Shown here: positions 9,159 to 16,569 of the stretch, in pieces
Position numbering within the stretch: position 1 is the first letter of the stretch
How the letters are laid out: each line of letters begins with the position of its first letter
DNA from: an uncultured Eubacteriales bacterium
Lineage (GTDB): Bacteria; Bacillota; Clostridia; Oscillospirales; UBA644
DNA: 64,000 bases
Assembly (NCBI GenBank): GCA_934438175.1
Contig: CAKSBH010000007.1
Coordinates: 1 to 64,000, forward strand
Direction of reading: 5' to 3'
Notes under the pieces: generated by a model
Told to the model about the DNA's origin: nothing
The model's database searches: none
The model's input: the letters and a program-made list of their open reading frames with translations, nothing else
Position numbers and translations under genes: made by a program

Positions 9159-9560
9159 ATGTACGCTTCAACGAAACCCTATTTCTACGGCACAGGAAGA
9201 AGAAAGAAATCCGTTGCCCGCGTCAGACTGTATGAAGGCACCGGAGCGGTGACCATCAATGGTCGCGATATGGATGATTATTTCGGCCTGGAAACTCTGA
9301 AACTGATTGTCCGTCAGCCGCTTGCTCTGCTGGATCTGATCGGAAAATACGATGTGGTCGTTACCGTTGTCGGCGGCGGTGTTTCCGGTCAGGCGGGCGC
9401 AATCCGTCACGGTCTTGCCCGCGCGCTGGTGGTTGCCGATGAAAACAACCGCGCGGCTCTGAAGAAAGCCGGTCTGCTTACGAGGGACCCGAGAATGAAG
9501 GAAAGAAAGAAGTACGGTCTCAAAGCCGCACGTCGCGCTCCGCAGTTCTCCAAGAGATAA
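9159..9560 (+). CDS. rpsI: Ribosomal protein uS9
   Basis: 133-residue small-subunit protein whose C-terminal tail reaches the P-site tRNA. It has FYGTGRRKKSVARVRL at the N-terminus, the GGGVSGQAGAIRHGLARAL core and the conserved C-terminus ending APQFSKR. Second gene of rplM-rpsI, preceded by GAGGA. Confidence 0.98.
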   Translation: MYASTKPYFYGTGRRKKSVARVRLYEGTGAVTINGRDMDDYFGLETLKLIVRQPLALLDLIGKYDVVVTVVGGGVSGQAGAIRHGLARALVVADENNRAALKKAGLLTRDPRMKERKKYGLKAARRAPQFSKR

Positions 9561-9584
9561 GTTGTTTCCTGCAAAAGACGCAAA

Positions 9585-9625
9585 GCCCCCGAAGCCCTTA
9601 CGGCTTCGGGGGTTGTTTTTTCTTG
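9585..9625 (+). terminator. Rho-independent terminator of rplM-rpsI
   Basis: CCCCCGAAGCC (9586-9596) pairs with GGCTTCGGGGG (9602-9612) around a 5-nt loop, followed by a T-rich tract. Confidence 0.92.
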
Positions 9626-9674
9626 AGGATGCCGGAAAAAGGGATCCGCACCGCGGAAACCGTTTCCCGCTCTC

Positions 9675-9703
9675 TTGCCAAACGGAACACGTTGTGTTAC
9701 AAT
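9675..9703 (+). promoter_or_regulatory. Sigma-A-type promoter of the ECF sigma operon
   Basis: TTGCCA and TACAAT with a 17-bp spacer. It predicts a leader of about 120 nt before the sigma gene; the leader is AT-rich without a clear structured motif. No second, self-recognised ECF-type promoter was identified. Confidence 0.6.
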
Positions 9704-9832
9704 AATCCTGCGGAAAGCGGTTTGGGATCACTCCCTTCGTGCTGTGCTTTGAAAAATTTTGTGCTTGTAAATTTTTTTTGCAATAAAAAGCCGCGGATCT
9801 GCATTATAAAAATGAAAGGGGTTGAAAACGGA

Positions 9833-10402
9833 ATGTCCGGAGAAAGTCAGGGAACGGGGCGAACGTTTTTTTCTCCGCCGAAGGTACAGGAGCTGGATGC
9901 CTGTCTTCTGCGGGTGGGGCAGGGCGATTCCCGTGCGTTTTCCGATCTGTATGAAAAAACGCACGTTGCCGTATATGCGTTTGCACGTTCTTATCTGAAG
10001 CATCACGACGATGCGCAGGATGTTGCCCACGACTGTTTTCTGAAAATCTGGCAGGCGGCACCGTCATATCGGAGTTCCGGAAAACCGATGGCATGGATTC
10101 TGACCGTGACACGGAATTTCTGCCTTATGAAACTGCGGGAGCGTGGACGCACGGTTCCGCTGGACGGGGAGGAAGACCGCATGGCAGACGAGGGACTGGA
10201 CGGAGAAGACCGGCTGATTCTTCGGGAATGTCTGGAGGGGCTGGGTGAGGAGGAACGGCAGATTGTCATCCTTCACGCCGTTTCCGGACTCCGGCACCGG
10301 GAAATCGCCCGGTTGCTTTCGTTGAAGCTTTCCACCGTCCTGTCCCGTTACCACCGCGCCATTCAAAAAATCAAACACAAAATGGGAGTGAAAAACGTAT
10401 GA
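9833..10402 (+). CDS. ECF-type sigma-70 family RNA polymerase sigma factor
   Basis: 189 residues from the ATG behind AAAGGGG; an in-frame ATG at 9812 lacks a good ribosome-binding site. Region 2 runs through SRAFSDLYEKTHVAVYAFARSYL and the acidic DAQDVAHDCFLKIW, with the WILTVTRNFCLMKLR element of 2.3/2.4. Region 4 is VSGLRHREIARLLSLKLSTVLSRYHRAIQKIK. There is no sigma-70 region 1.1 or 3, which fits the ECF group. It overlaps the downstream anti-sigma gene by 4 nt, the usual arrangement for a sigma factor held at the membrane by its partner. Confidence 0.92.
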   Translation: MSGESQGTGRTFFSPPKVQELDACLLRVGQGDSRAFSDLYEKTHVAVYAFARSYLKHHDDAQDVAHDCFLKIWQAAPSYRSSGKPMAWILTVTRNFCLMKLRERGRTVPLDGEEDRMADEGLDGEDRLILRECLEGLGEEERQIVILHAVSGLRHREIARLLSLKLSTVLSRYHRAIQKIKHKMGVKNV

Positions 10403-12300
10403 AACGGAAATTGATAAAACAGAAAATCAACCGGGCATTTTCCGATGCTGCGGCACAGGGACGTCCGGAGATTCGGACGGACGGTGTGGCACAGAATGCC
10501 GGGAGCGTTGCCCGGAAGCAAACCTCATCCCGGTTCTTCCGGTACGCTGCGGTTGCAGCCATGCTGATTCTGGCGGTCTGCATCGGGCTTTGGTATGCGG
10601 GAAATGCCGGCGCTGACCGCGCGGTGACCCGGGTGTCGTTGGATGTGAATCCGAGCGTGGAAATTTTGGCAAATGCCGCAGAAAAGGTCGTGGAGGTGCG
10701 GGCACAGAACCGTGACGGCGAAGAAATTCTGCGGAATATGGATCTGAAAGGAACTTCTCTGGAGGTTGCCGTCAATGCCGTGATCGGGTCGATGGTCCGT
10801 CAGGGATATCTCAACGATCTTGCCAATTCCGTTCTGGTCAGCGTAAGCGGGGATGGAAGCAGCGAGGATCTGCAGCGGCGGATTACCGCCTGCGTGCAGT
10901 CGGCAACCGATTCGGAGAAGATCGACGGGGCGGTGTTGAGTCAGACCTTCCGCCCGACGGAGGAAGTGACTGCCCTTGCCGGAAAACTGAAAATCTCCGA
11001 AAGCAAGGCGCAGCTGATTCTCGGTATTGTGCGGCAGAACCGTATTTACCGTGCGGAAGATCTGGCGGGACTGAGCATCCATGAACTGAATCTTCTGACC
11101 GGAACCGGAACCGATAAGCTGGATGATGTAAGCAGTGCGGGAACGGCGAGCGACAAGGGGTATTTCGGCACGGAAAAAGCCAAGGAGGCCGCTCTTGCCC
11201 ATGCGGGCGTACAGCGTGCGGAGGTGCGCAAACTGGTTTGCAAACTGGATTATGAAAACGGCGTTCTGGTGTACGAAGTGGAATTTGTGTGCAACGGCAC
11301 GGAGTACGAGTATGAACTTCACGCCGTGACGGGTGAAATTCTGTATACGGAAACGGAAAAAGAGGATTTGCAGCCGGGTGAGAATCCCGGGGATCTAAGC
11401 CGTTATATCGGGCTTGCCCGTGCCAGAGAACTGGCGTTTTCCCATGCCGGATGCACCGAGTCACAGGCGGTTGTTTATAAAGAACGGCTGAAGATCGGGG
11501 ACGTCCTGGCGAAGTATGAGCTGGAATTTGTGGTCGGATCTACCGAGTATGAATATGAGATCCATGCCGAAACCGGTGCGGTTCTGAAGTGCAAACGGGA
11601 ACGCGCAAAAGCCCCGGTAAATCCGGACCGGACATTTCTGTCTGCTGAGGAAATCACGGAAAAGGCGTTGGCGTATGCGGGTGTTTCCGCCGGGCAGGCA
11701 ACCGGTCTGATCTGTCGGTTTGAGCGGGACGACGGGGTGTTTGTTTACGAAGTGGAGTTTGAGGCAGACGGCTGGGAGTATGAGACGGAATGGGATGCCG
11801 TCAGCGGAGAGATGCTGAAAACGGAAAAGGAACGTGTGCAAAAGGATCCGGATCCCGGAAAGCCGTTGGGGGAATCCGCCGTATGGGAAATTGTGCGGAA
11901 GCATGTCGGCGTAACGGTCGGTCAGATAACGGAAAGCCGGTGTAAACTGGACGACGGCGTATACGAGGTGGAGTTCCGTGCGGACGGGTTTTCGTATGCG
12001 TATGAAATTCACGCATCCACCGGGGAGATTCTCCATGTGGAGAGAGAAAAGGACAAAACACAGCAGGATCCCTCGGCTTCGGTTTCCGGGGAAGATGCGG
12101 TGAATCGTGCGCTGGCTCACGCGGGGCTGACCCGTGCCGCGGTGCGGGAACTGGAATGCGAACTGGAAGAGGACGACGGCGTGACCGTGTGGGAAATTTC
12201 CTTCAAAGCCGGCGTTTATGAATACGAATATGAGATCAGTGCCTCGACCGGCGCAATCTGCAAGGCGGAGAAAGAACGGGACGACGGAACGGTTTCTTGA
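10399..12300 (+). CDS. RsgI-like transmembrane anti-sigma factor with five PepSY-type repeats
   Basis: 633 residues. A cytoplasmic N-terminus of 48 residues should bind the sigma factor. One membrane helix spans about 49-68. An extracellular RsgI-type domain follows, with VSLDVNPSVEILAN and the NRDGEEIL motif. From about 245 to the end are five tandem PepSY-like units, each ending with a Y-E-Y-E-[IL]-H/S-A-x-T-G pattern. PepSY units occur as peptidase inhibitors or ligand-sensing modules, so the extracellular part is probably the signal receptor. The ATGA overlap with the sigma gene supports the pairing. The signal is unknown. Confidence 0.87.
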   Translation: MKRKLIKQKINRAFSDAAAQGRPEIRTDGVAQNAGSVARKQTSSRFFRYAAVAAMLILAVCIGLWYAGNAGADRAVTRVSLDVNPSVEILANAAEKVVEVRAQNRDGEEILRNMDLKGTSLEVAVNAVIGSMVRQGYLNDLANSVLVSVSGDGSSEDLQRRITACVQSATDSEKIDGAVLSQTFRPTEEVTALAGKLKISESKAQLILGIVRQNRIYRAEDLAGLSIHELNLLTGTGTDKLDDVSSAGTASDKGYFGTEKAKEAALAHAGVQRAEVRKLVCKLDYENGVLVYEVEFVCNGTEYEYELHAVTGEILYTETEKEDLQPGENPGDLSRYIGLARARELAFSHAGCTESQAVVYKERLKIGDVLAKYELEFVVGSTEYEYEIHAETGAVLKCKRERAKAPVNPDRTFLSAEEITEKALAYAGVSAGQATGLICRFERDDGVFVYEVEFEADGWEYETEWDAVSGEMLKTEKERVQKDPDPGKPLGESAVWEIVRKHVGVTVGQITESRCKLDDGVYEVEFRADGFSYAYEIHASTGEILHVEREKDKTQQDPSASVSGEDAVNRALAHAGLTRAAVRELECELEEDDGVTVWEISFKAGVYEYEYEISASTGAICKAEKERDDGTVS

Positions 12301-12325
12301 CGAACCGGGAATTTTGTGATATAAT
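12297..12325 (+). promoter_or_regulatory. Sigma-A-type promoter inside the anti-sigma gene's 3' end
   Basis: TTGACG and TATAAT with a 17-bp spacer. The -35 overlaps the anti-sigma stop codon. It would drive the G5/3D gene independently of the sigma operon. Confidence 0.75.
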
Positions 12326-12326
12326 G

Positions 12327-12367
12327 AAGCAGGGTAGCCCCCCCATGCGTGGGGGCGATTCCTGTTT
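12327..12367 (+). promoter_or_regulatory. GC-rich hairpin at the 5' end of the G5/3D gene leader
   Basis: An inner stem GCCCCC (12337-12342) with GGGGGC (12351-12356) is flanked by an internal loop and an outer pairing of AAGCAGG with CCTGTTT (one G-U). No T-run follows, so it is not a classical terminator. With the promoter just upstream, the transcript would begin within the outer stem. A 5'-end stabilising hairpin or small regulatory fold is possible. Confidence 0.5.
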
Positions 12368-12400
12368 GAAATTGAAAAAAGACGGATATACTGAAACCGG

Positions 12401-13345
12401 GTGATGATGAATATGACCGAAAAAACAAAAAAATCCCTTTCTCTTCTCTTCCGTATTGTGCGGGGAGGAGCGGCTTTTGCCGTGATTGCCGCTGCCGCGG
12501 TTCTGCTTGTTTTCGGCTCTCCCTCTGTTTCTCAGACGGAGGCGGCTGTCGGAAGAACGGATCTTTTTGATCATCTTCTGAGTTCGGCGGAATGTACGCT
12601 GAACGTATTCGGTGTTGCGAAAACCTATAAAATTCCTTCCGATAAAAAAGCCACCGTAAAAGATCTTCTGGACATTCTCTGTCCCGAATACAATCCGGCG
12701 ACGGACGTTCTCTCCGTTCCGGAGAGCACGGTTCTCACGCCGGGACTTTCCGTGCAGCTTGACCGGGTGGAATACTCGTATGTAACCGAAGAGGAAGTGA
12801 TTCCGTTTGAAACGGAAACCATTCCCATTGTTTATGCGGCATTTTCCAAGGCATATCAGGATGTGGACGGGCATGACGGCAGAAAGACCTGCCGTTATGC
12901 GGTCAAGACCGTAAACGGTACGATGACCGAAAAGGTTTTGGTGGATGAGGATGTGACGCTTCCGCCGGTTACCGAAAAACGGTATGTGGATGCCCGGTCT
13001 CTTCTGGATCTCGGCGACGGCGCTCCCAAGGAATATCAGGATGCGCTCCGCATTACGTTTACCGCCTACAATTACGGCGAAGAAGGCGGAAAGTATACGG
13101 CGACCGGCAAAGAAACGCAGGTGGGATACGTTGCGGTAGACCCGTCGATCATTCCGTATCATTCCAAACTGTATATCGTGCTGGACAACGGGTTTGTGTA
13201 CGGATATGCCTACGCCGAGGATTGCGGCGGCGGCATCAAGGGGAATCGTATTGACCTGTTTCTTCCGACCTATGACGATATGCACAATTTCGGAATCAAG
13301 TCGGGCACCTGTTATATTGTGGAATACGGAAACGGAAAAAAGTGA
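12401..13345 (+). CDS. Membrane-anchored G5 and 3D domain cell-wall protein (YabE/YuiC-like)
   Basis: 314 residues. An N-terminal membrane anchor or signal lies at about 24-42. A region resembling the DUF348/ubiquitin-like repeat of YabE follows (about 60-130), then a G5 domain (about 135-205, ending EKVLVDEDVTLPPVTEKRYV). The C-terminal 3D domain carries three conserved aspartates, in VAVDPSIIPY, YAEDCGGGIKG and NRIDLF, and is related to lytic transglycosylase folds. Expected to act on peptidoglycan outside the membrane. It overlaps the following lipoprotein gene. Confidence 0.87.
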   Translation: MMMNMTEKTKKSLSLLFRIVRGGAAFAVIAAAAVLLVFGSPSVSQTEAAVGRTDLFDHLLSSAECTLNVFGVAKTYKIPSDKKATVKDLLDILCPEYNPATDVLSVPESTVLTPGLSVQLDRVEYSYVTEEEVIPFETETIPIVYAAFSKAYQDVDGHDGRKTCRYAVKTVNGTMTEKVLVDEDVTLPPVTEKRYVDARSLLDLGDGAPKEYQDALRITFTAYNYGEEGGKYTATGKETQVGYVAVDPSIIPYHSKLYIVLDNGFVYGYAYAEDCGGGIKGNRIDLFLPTYDDMHNFGIKSGTCYIVEYGNGKK

Positions 13346-14490
13346 CGGTTTGTATGCGGAAATCTCTTTGTTTTGTACTTGGTCTGCTTATTTTGTTGTG
13401 TCTGTGTGCCTGTGACCCGCCTGAAAGCGGGGCACAGGACGCTTCGCTTTATTTCCTGAATGTGGGCAAGGCGGATGCCTGTGTGATCAAGGTGGACGGG
13501 AAGATTGCCGTGGTTGATACCGGAACGGCATCCTCCGCCCCCCGACTGATCGGTGCTTTGCGGGCGCTTGGTATCGAGCGGGTGGATTTTCTGTTTCTGA
13601 CGCATACGCACGCAGATCACACCGGCGGTGCGGATGCGCTTTTCCGCGTGTTTGACGTGGGCGCACTGTATACGTCGGCGTATTCCGTGCCCAAGGGAAA
13701 GAGTGTTCCTGCCGATGTTCTGTCGGAACGGTACGGGTTGCCGCTTACCCGGCTTCAGGCAGGGGATTGCGTGGCGTTTTGCGGAGATGCCTATTTTGAG
13801 GTCCTCGGTCCCCGCGAGAAGATCGAGGAGGATGACAACGACAATTCTCTTGTGATGAAGCTGCACGTCAACGGACGGAAGGTCCTTCTGACAGGCGACA
13901 TGCAGCAGCCGGAGGAAAACTCGCTGATTCGCGCGAATGTGGATCTTTCTGCCGATGTGCTGAAGGTGGGCAATCACGGAAATCCCGATGCGACGGGAAA
14001 GCGGTTTGCCGTTTCCGTTTATCCTTCGGTGGCGATTTTTTCGACGGATACCGATGAAGACCGGGATTCCGCCAACGAGAAGGTCAAGAAGCATCTGGTG
14101 ATGGCGCACCAGTACCGGACGCAGGATTATGTGACGGGCATCCGTGTGGATTTGCCCCGGAGCGGAGAAATTCCGGTTTCCGCTATGGAAAAGCCGCGGG
14201 AAGATCACGCGTTTGAGCAGATTGCCGTGGATAAGAATTCCGATACAGTTGCCGTGAAGAATTCCGGAACGGAACGGACGGATCTTTCCGGCTGGATGCT
14301 GATTTCGAAGAAGACGGAAATGCTGTATATCTTTCCGGAAGGAACGGTGCTGGATGCCGGGCAGATACTTACCGTCAGTGCCGACGGAACCGGAGATCTG
14401 ATCTGGGACGCGCAGAACCCGATTCGGAAGAACGATACCGTTACCCTGTATGACCGCTACGGAAATGTGTGCGCAACGGGATTGACATAA
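13342..14490 (+). CDS. Lipoprotein metallo-beta-lactamase-fold hydrolase with C-terminal lamin-tail domain
   Basis: About 380 residues. The N-terminus is a lipoprotein signal with lipobox LCAC, so the enzyme is outside the membrane. The MBL-fold domain (about 38-280) has the zinc motif HTHADH and resembles the ComEC/Rec2 C-terminal hydrolase (FLNVGKADACVIKVDGK, LLTGDM, KVGNHGN). The last 85 residues (VAVKNSGTERTDLSGWMLISKK...) look like a lamin-tail domain, often found on extracellular nucleases. Processing of external DNA or nucleotides is a reasonable guess. The GTG at 13342 overlaps the previous stop; an in-frame ATG at 13354 is the alternative start. Confidence 0.8.
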   Translation: MTVCMRKSLCFVLGLLILLCLCACDPPESGAQDASLYFLNVGKADACVIKVDGKIAVVDTGTASSAPRLIGALRALGIERVDFLFLTHTHADHTGGADALFRVFDVGALYTSAYSVPKGKSVPADVLSERYGLPLTRLQAGDCVAFCGDAYFEVLGPREKIEEDDNDNSLVMKLHVNGRKVLLTGDMQQPEENSLIRANVDLSADVLKVGNHGNPDATGKRFAVSVYPSVAIFSTDTDEDRDSANEKVKKHLVMAHQYRTQDYVTGIRVDLPRSGEIPVSAMEKPREDHAFEQIAVDKNSDTVAVKNSGTERTDLSGWMLISKKTEMLYIFPEGTVLDAGQILTVSADGTGDLIWDAQNPIRKNDTVTLYDRYGNVCATGLT

Positions 14491-14503
14491 GGAAGGAAAA
14501 AGA

Positions 14504-16255
14504 ATGGAACAGATTACAAAAATACTGACGTCGGTTGTATCCGACGCATTTGCCGCTTGCGGATATGAGTCCCGGCTGGGTGGGGTCACGGCTTCGGATC
14601 GTCCGGAGCTGTGCCAGTTTCAGTGCAACGGCGCATTCGGTGCCGCCAAGACCGCACATAAGCCCCCGTTTGTCGTTGCGGAAGAGATTGCGGAAAAGCT
14701 TCGCGGGGATGACCGGTTTGAAAAAGTAGAAGTGGCCCGCCCGGGATTTCTGAACCTCACGCTGTCGGATGCGTGGCTGACCGAACTGGTCAATGCCTCC
14801 GCCGCGGACGGTTGTGACGGAGTTCCGTCCCTGCTTGCCGGCGAGAGAATTCTGGTGGATTACGGCGGTGCCAACGTGGCAAAACCGCTGCACATCGGTC
14901 ATCTGCGCTCTGCGATTATCGGCGAATCGCTGAAGCGTCTCGCGCTCGCCTGCGGCGCAGAGGCGATCGGGGATGTGCATCTGGGCGACTGGGGACTGCA
15001 GATCGGGCTTGTGCTGGCGGAACTTTCCGAGCGGTATCCGGACCGGCGCTGCTTTGCTCCGGACTTTGATGCTGCAAAAGATCCTGTGGAGACAACGGAT
15101 GTGAACGAACTTTCCGAGGTCTATCCGTTTGCCAGCGCACGGAGCAAGACCGACAAAGCGTTCAGCGAAAAGGCGCATGCCATGACCAAGGAACTGCAGG
15201 CGGGCAGGGCAGGATATCTTGCCGTGTGGAAAGAGATTCTGCGTGTTTCGGTGGCGGATCTGAAAAAGAACTACGATGCTTTGAATGTGCATTTTGAATG
15301 GTGGAAGGGCGAAAGCGATTCCGAGGCGTATGTCCCGGAACTTTTGCGGATTCTGGAAGACAAGCATCTTCTTTACGAAAGCTGCGGGGCCAAGGTGGTG
15401 GACGTGGTGGAAGAGACGGATAAGAATCCCATGCCTCCGGTTATCATTAAGAAATCGGACGATTCCAACATTTATGCCACTACGGATCTTGCGACAATTC
15501 TGCAGCGTGAACGGGATTTTCACCCCGACCGCATCTGGTATGTGGTGGATAACCGGCAGAGTCTGCATTTTACGCAGGTGTTCCGCTGTGCCCGGCTGGC
15601 GGGGCTGGTTCCTGCCCGGACGGAGTTGGCGCACTGCGGCTTCGGTACCATGAACGGCAAGGACGGCAAACCGTACAAGACCCGTGACGGCGGTGTGATG
15701 CGGCTGGAGGATCTGATCCGTACGGTGGAGGATGCCGCTTATGAAAAGCTGTCGTCGTCCGATTATGTAAGCGAAGCGGACAAGCGGGAAACCGCGCGCC
15801 GGGTCGGTGTTGCGGCGGTCAAATTCGGAGATCTGATTAACCAGAGAAGCAAGGACTATATTTTTGATCTGGAAAAATTTCTTTCGTTTGAGGGAAAGAC
15901 GGGGACATATCTGCTTTATACGGTTACCCGTATCCGGTCCATTCTCCGCCGTGTGGGTGAGGGGAAGGAAACGGTGAGCGGTGTGTACAGCGATTCCGAG
16001 CGGGAACTGTATCTGCGGCTTCTTCTGACCGGTGAGTCCTACGCCAGAGCGGTGGAAGAAAAGGCCCCGAATTACATCTGTGAGAATGCGTATGCCCTGG
16101 CAACGGCTTTTTCCCGGTTCTATCACGAAAACCGTATTCTGGACGAGCCGGATGAGGCAAAACGCGCGTCGTGGATCGGACTGATTTCCATTGTGCGGCG
16201 TTTTTTGGTGAAAGCTTTGGATATTTTGGCAATTGAGCCCGTTGAAAATATGTAA
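14504..16255 (+). CDS. argS: Arginyl-tRNA synthetase
   Basis: 583-residue class I synthetase that charges tRNA-Arg. It has the N-terminal Add1-like domain, the HIGH motif exactly HIGH at 130-133 within NVAKPLHIGHLRSAI, and a KPYKTRDGG region taking the place of KMSKS. The C-terminal anticodon-binding helical domain ends with ALDILAIEPVENM, close to the usual ArgS C-terminus. GGAAGG precedes the start, 13 nt after the previous stop. No T-box is seen here. Confidence 0.97.
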   Translation: MEQITKILTSVVSDAFAACGYESRLGGVTASDRPELCQFQCNGAFGAAKTAHKPPFVVAEEIAEKLRGDDRFEKVEVARPGFLNLTLSDAWLTELVNASAADGCDGVPSLLAGERILVDYGGANVAKPLHIGHLRSAIIGESLKRLALACGAEAIGDVHLGDWGLQIGLVLAELSERYPDRRCFAPDFDAAKDPVETTDVNELSEVYPFASARSKTDKAFSEKAHAMTKELQAGRAGYLAVWKEILRVSVADLKKNYDALNVHFEWWKGESDSEAYVPELLRILEDKHLLYESCGAKVVDVVEETDKNPMPPVIIKKSDDSNIYATTDLATILQRERDFHPDRIWYVVDNRQSLHFTQVFRCARLAGLVPARTELAHCGFGTMNGKDGKPYKTRDGGVMRLEDLIRTVEDAAYEKLSSSDYVSEADKRETARRVGVAAVKFGDLINQRSKDYIFDLEKFLSFEGKTGTYLLYTVTRIRSILRRVGEGKETVSGVYSDSERELYLRLLLTGESYARAVEEKAPNYICENAYALATAFSRFYHENRILDEPDEAKRASWIGLISIVRRFLVKALDILAIEPVENM

Positions 16256-16261
16256 AAACCC

Positions 16262-16290
16262 TTGACAAACGCGGGAAATTTGATTATAAT
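16262..16290 (+). promoter_or_regulatory. Consensus sigma-A promoter of the T-box/thrS unit
   Basis: Exact TTGACA and TATAAT with 17 bp between. Transcription should start near 16297, at the 5' end of the T-box leader. Confidence 0.9.
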
Positions 16291-16296
16291 AAACCC

Positions 16297-16530
16297 ATAA
16301 ATGCAACGACGGAGAAAATGTACGCTTGCAACGCCGCCAAGAGAGAAAGCGCCGTGGCTGGAAGCGCTTTTGCGAAACGGTAAGCCGAAAACCACTCCCG
16401 AGCAGCCGCCGAAAGAAGGCGAGCCGCGTGACTGCGTCAAACGTCGCAAAAGCGGCGGACGGAATACCGTCTGCAAGCAGAGTGGAACCGTGCGCAAGCA
16501 CCTCTGAAGAAGGGGTGCTTGCCTTTTTTT
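16297..16530 (+). ncRNA. T-box leader for threonyl-tRNA synthetase
   Basis: The leader begins with the conserved AACGACGGAGAAAA stretch of Stem I and contains the AGAGAGAAAG segment. The conserved T-box AGAGTGGAACCG lies at 16479-16490, with the tRNA-acceptor-binding TGGA at 16483-16486. A likely specifier codon ACC (Thr), followed by A, is at 16391-16393. The terminator stem GCAAGCACC / GGTGCTTGC (16494-16502 / 16514-16522) with a T7 run is the alternative to the antiterminator. Uncharged tRNA-Thr should therefore let transcription continue into thrS. Confidence 0.93.
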
Positions 16531-16569
16531 GCAAAAAAAGTAAGAAATCATAAAGGAGAGGAACTTATC

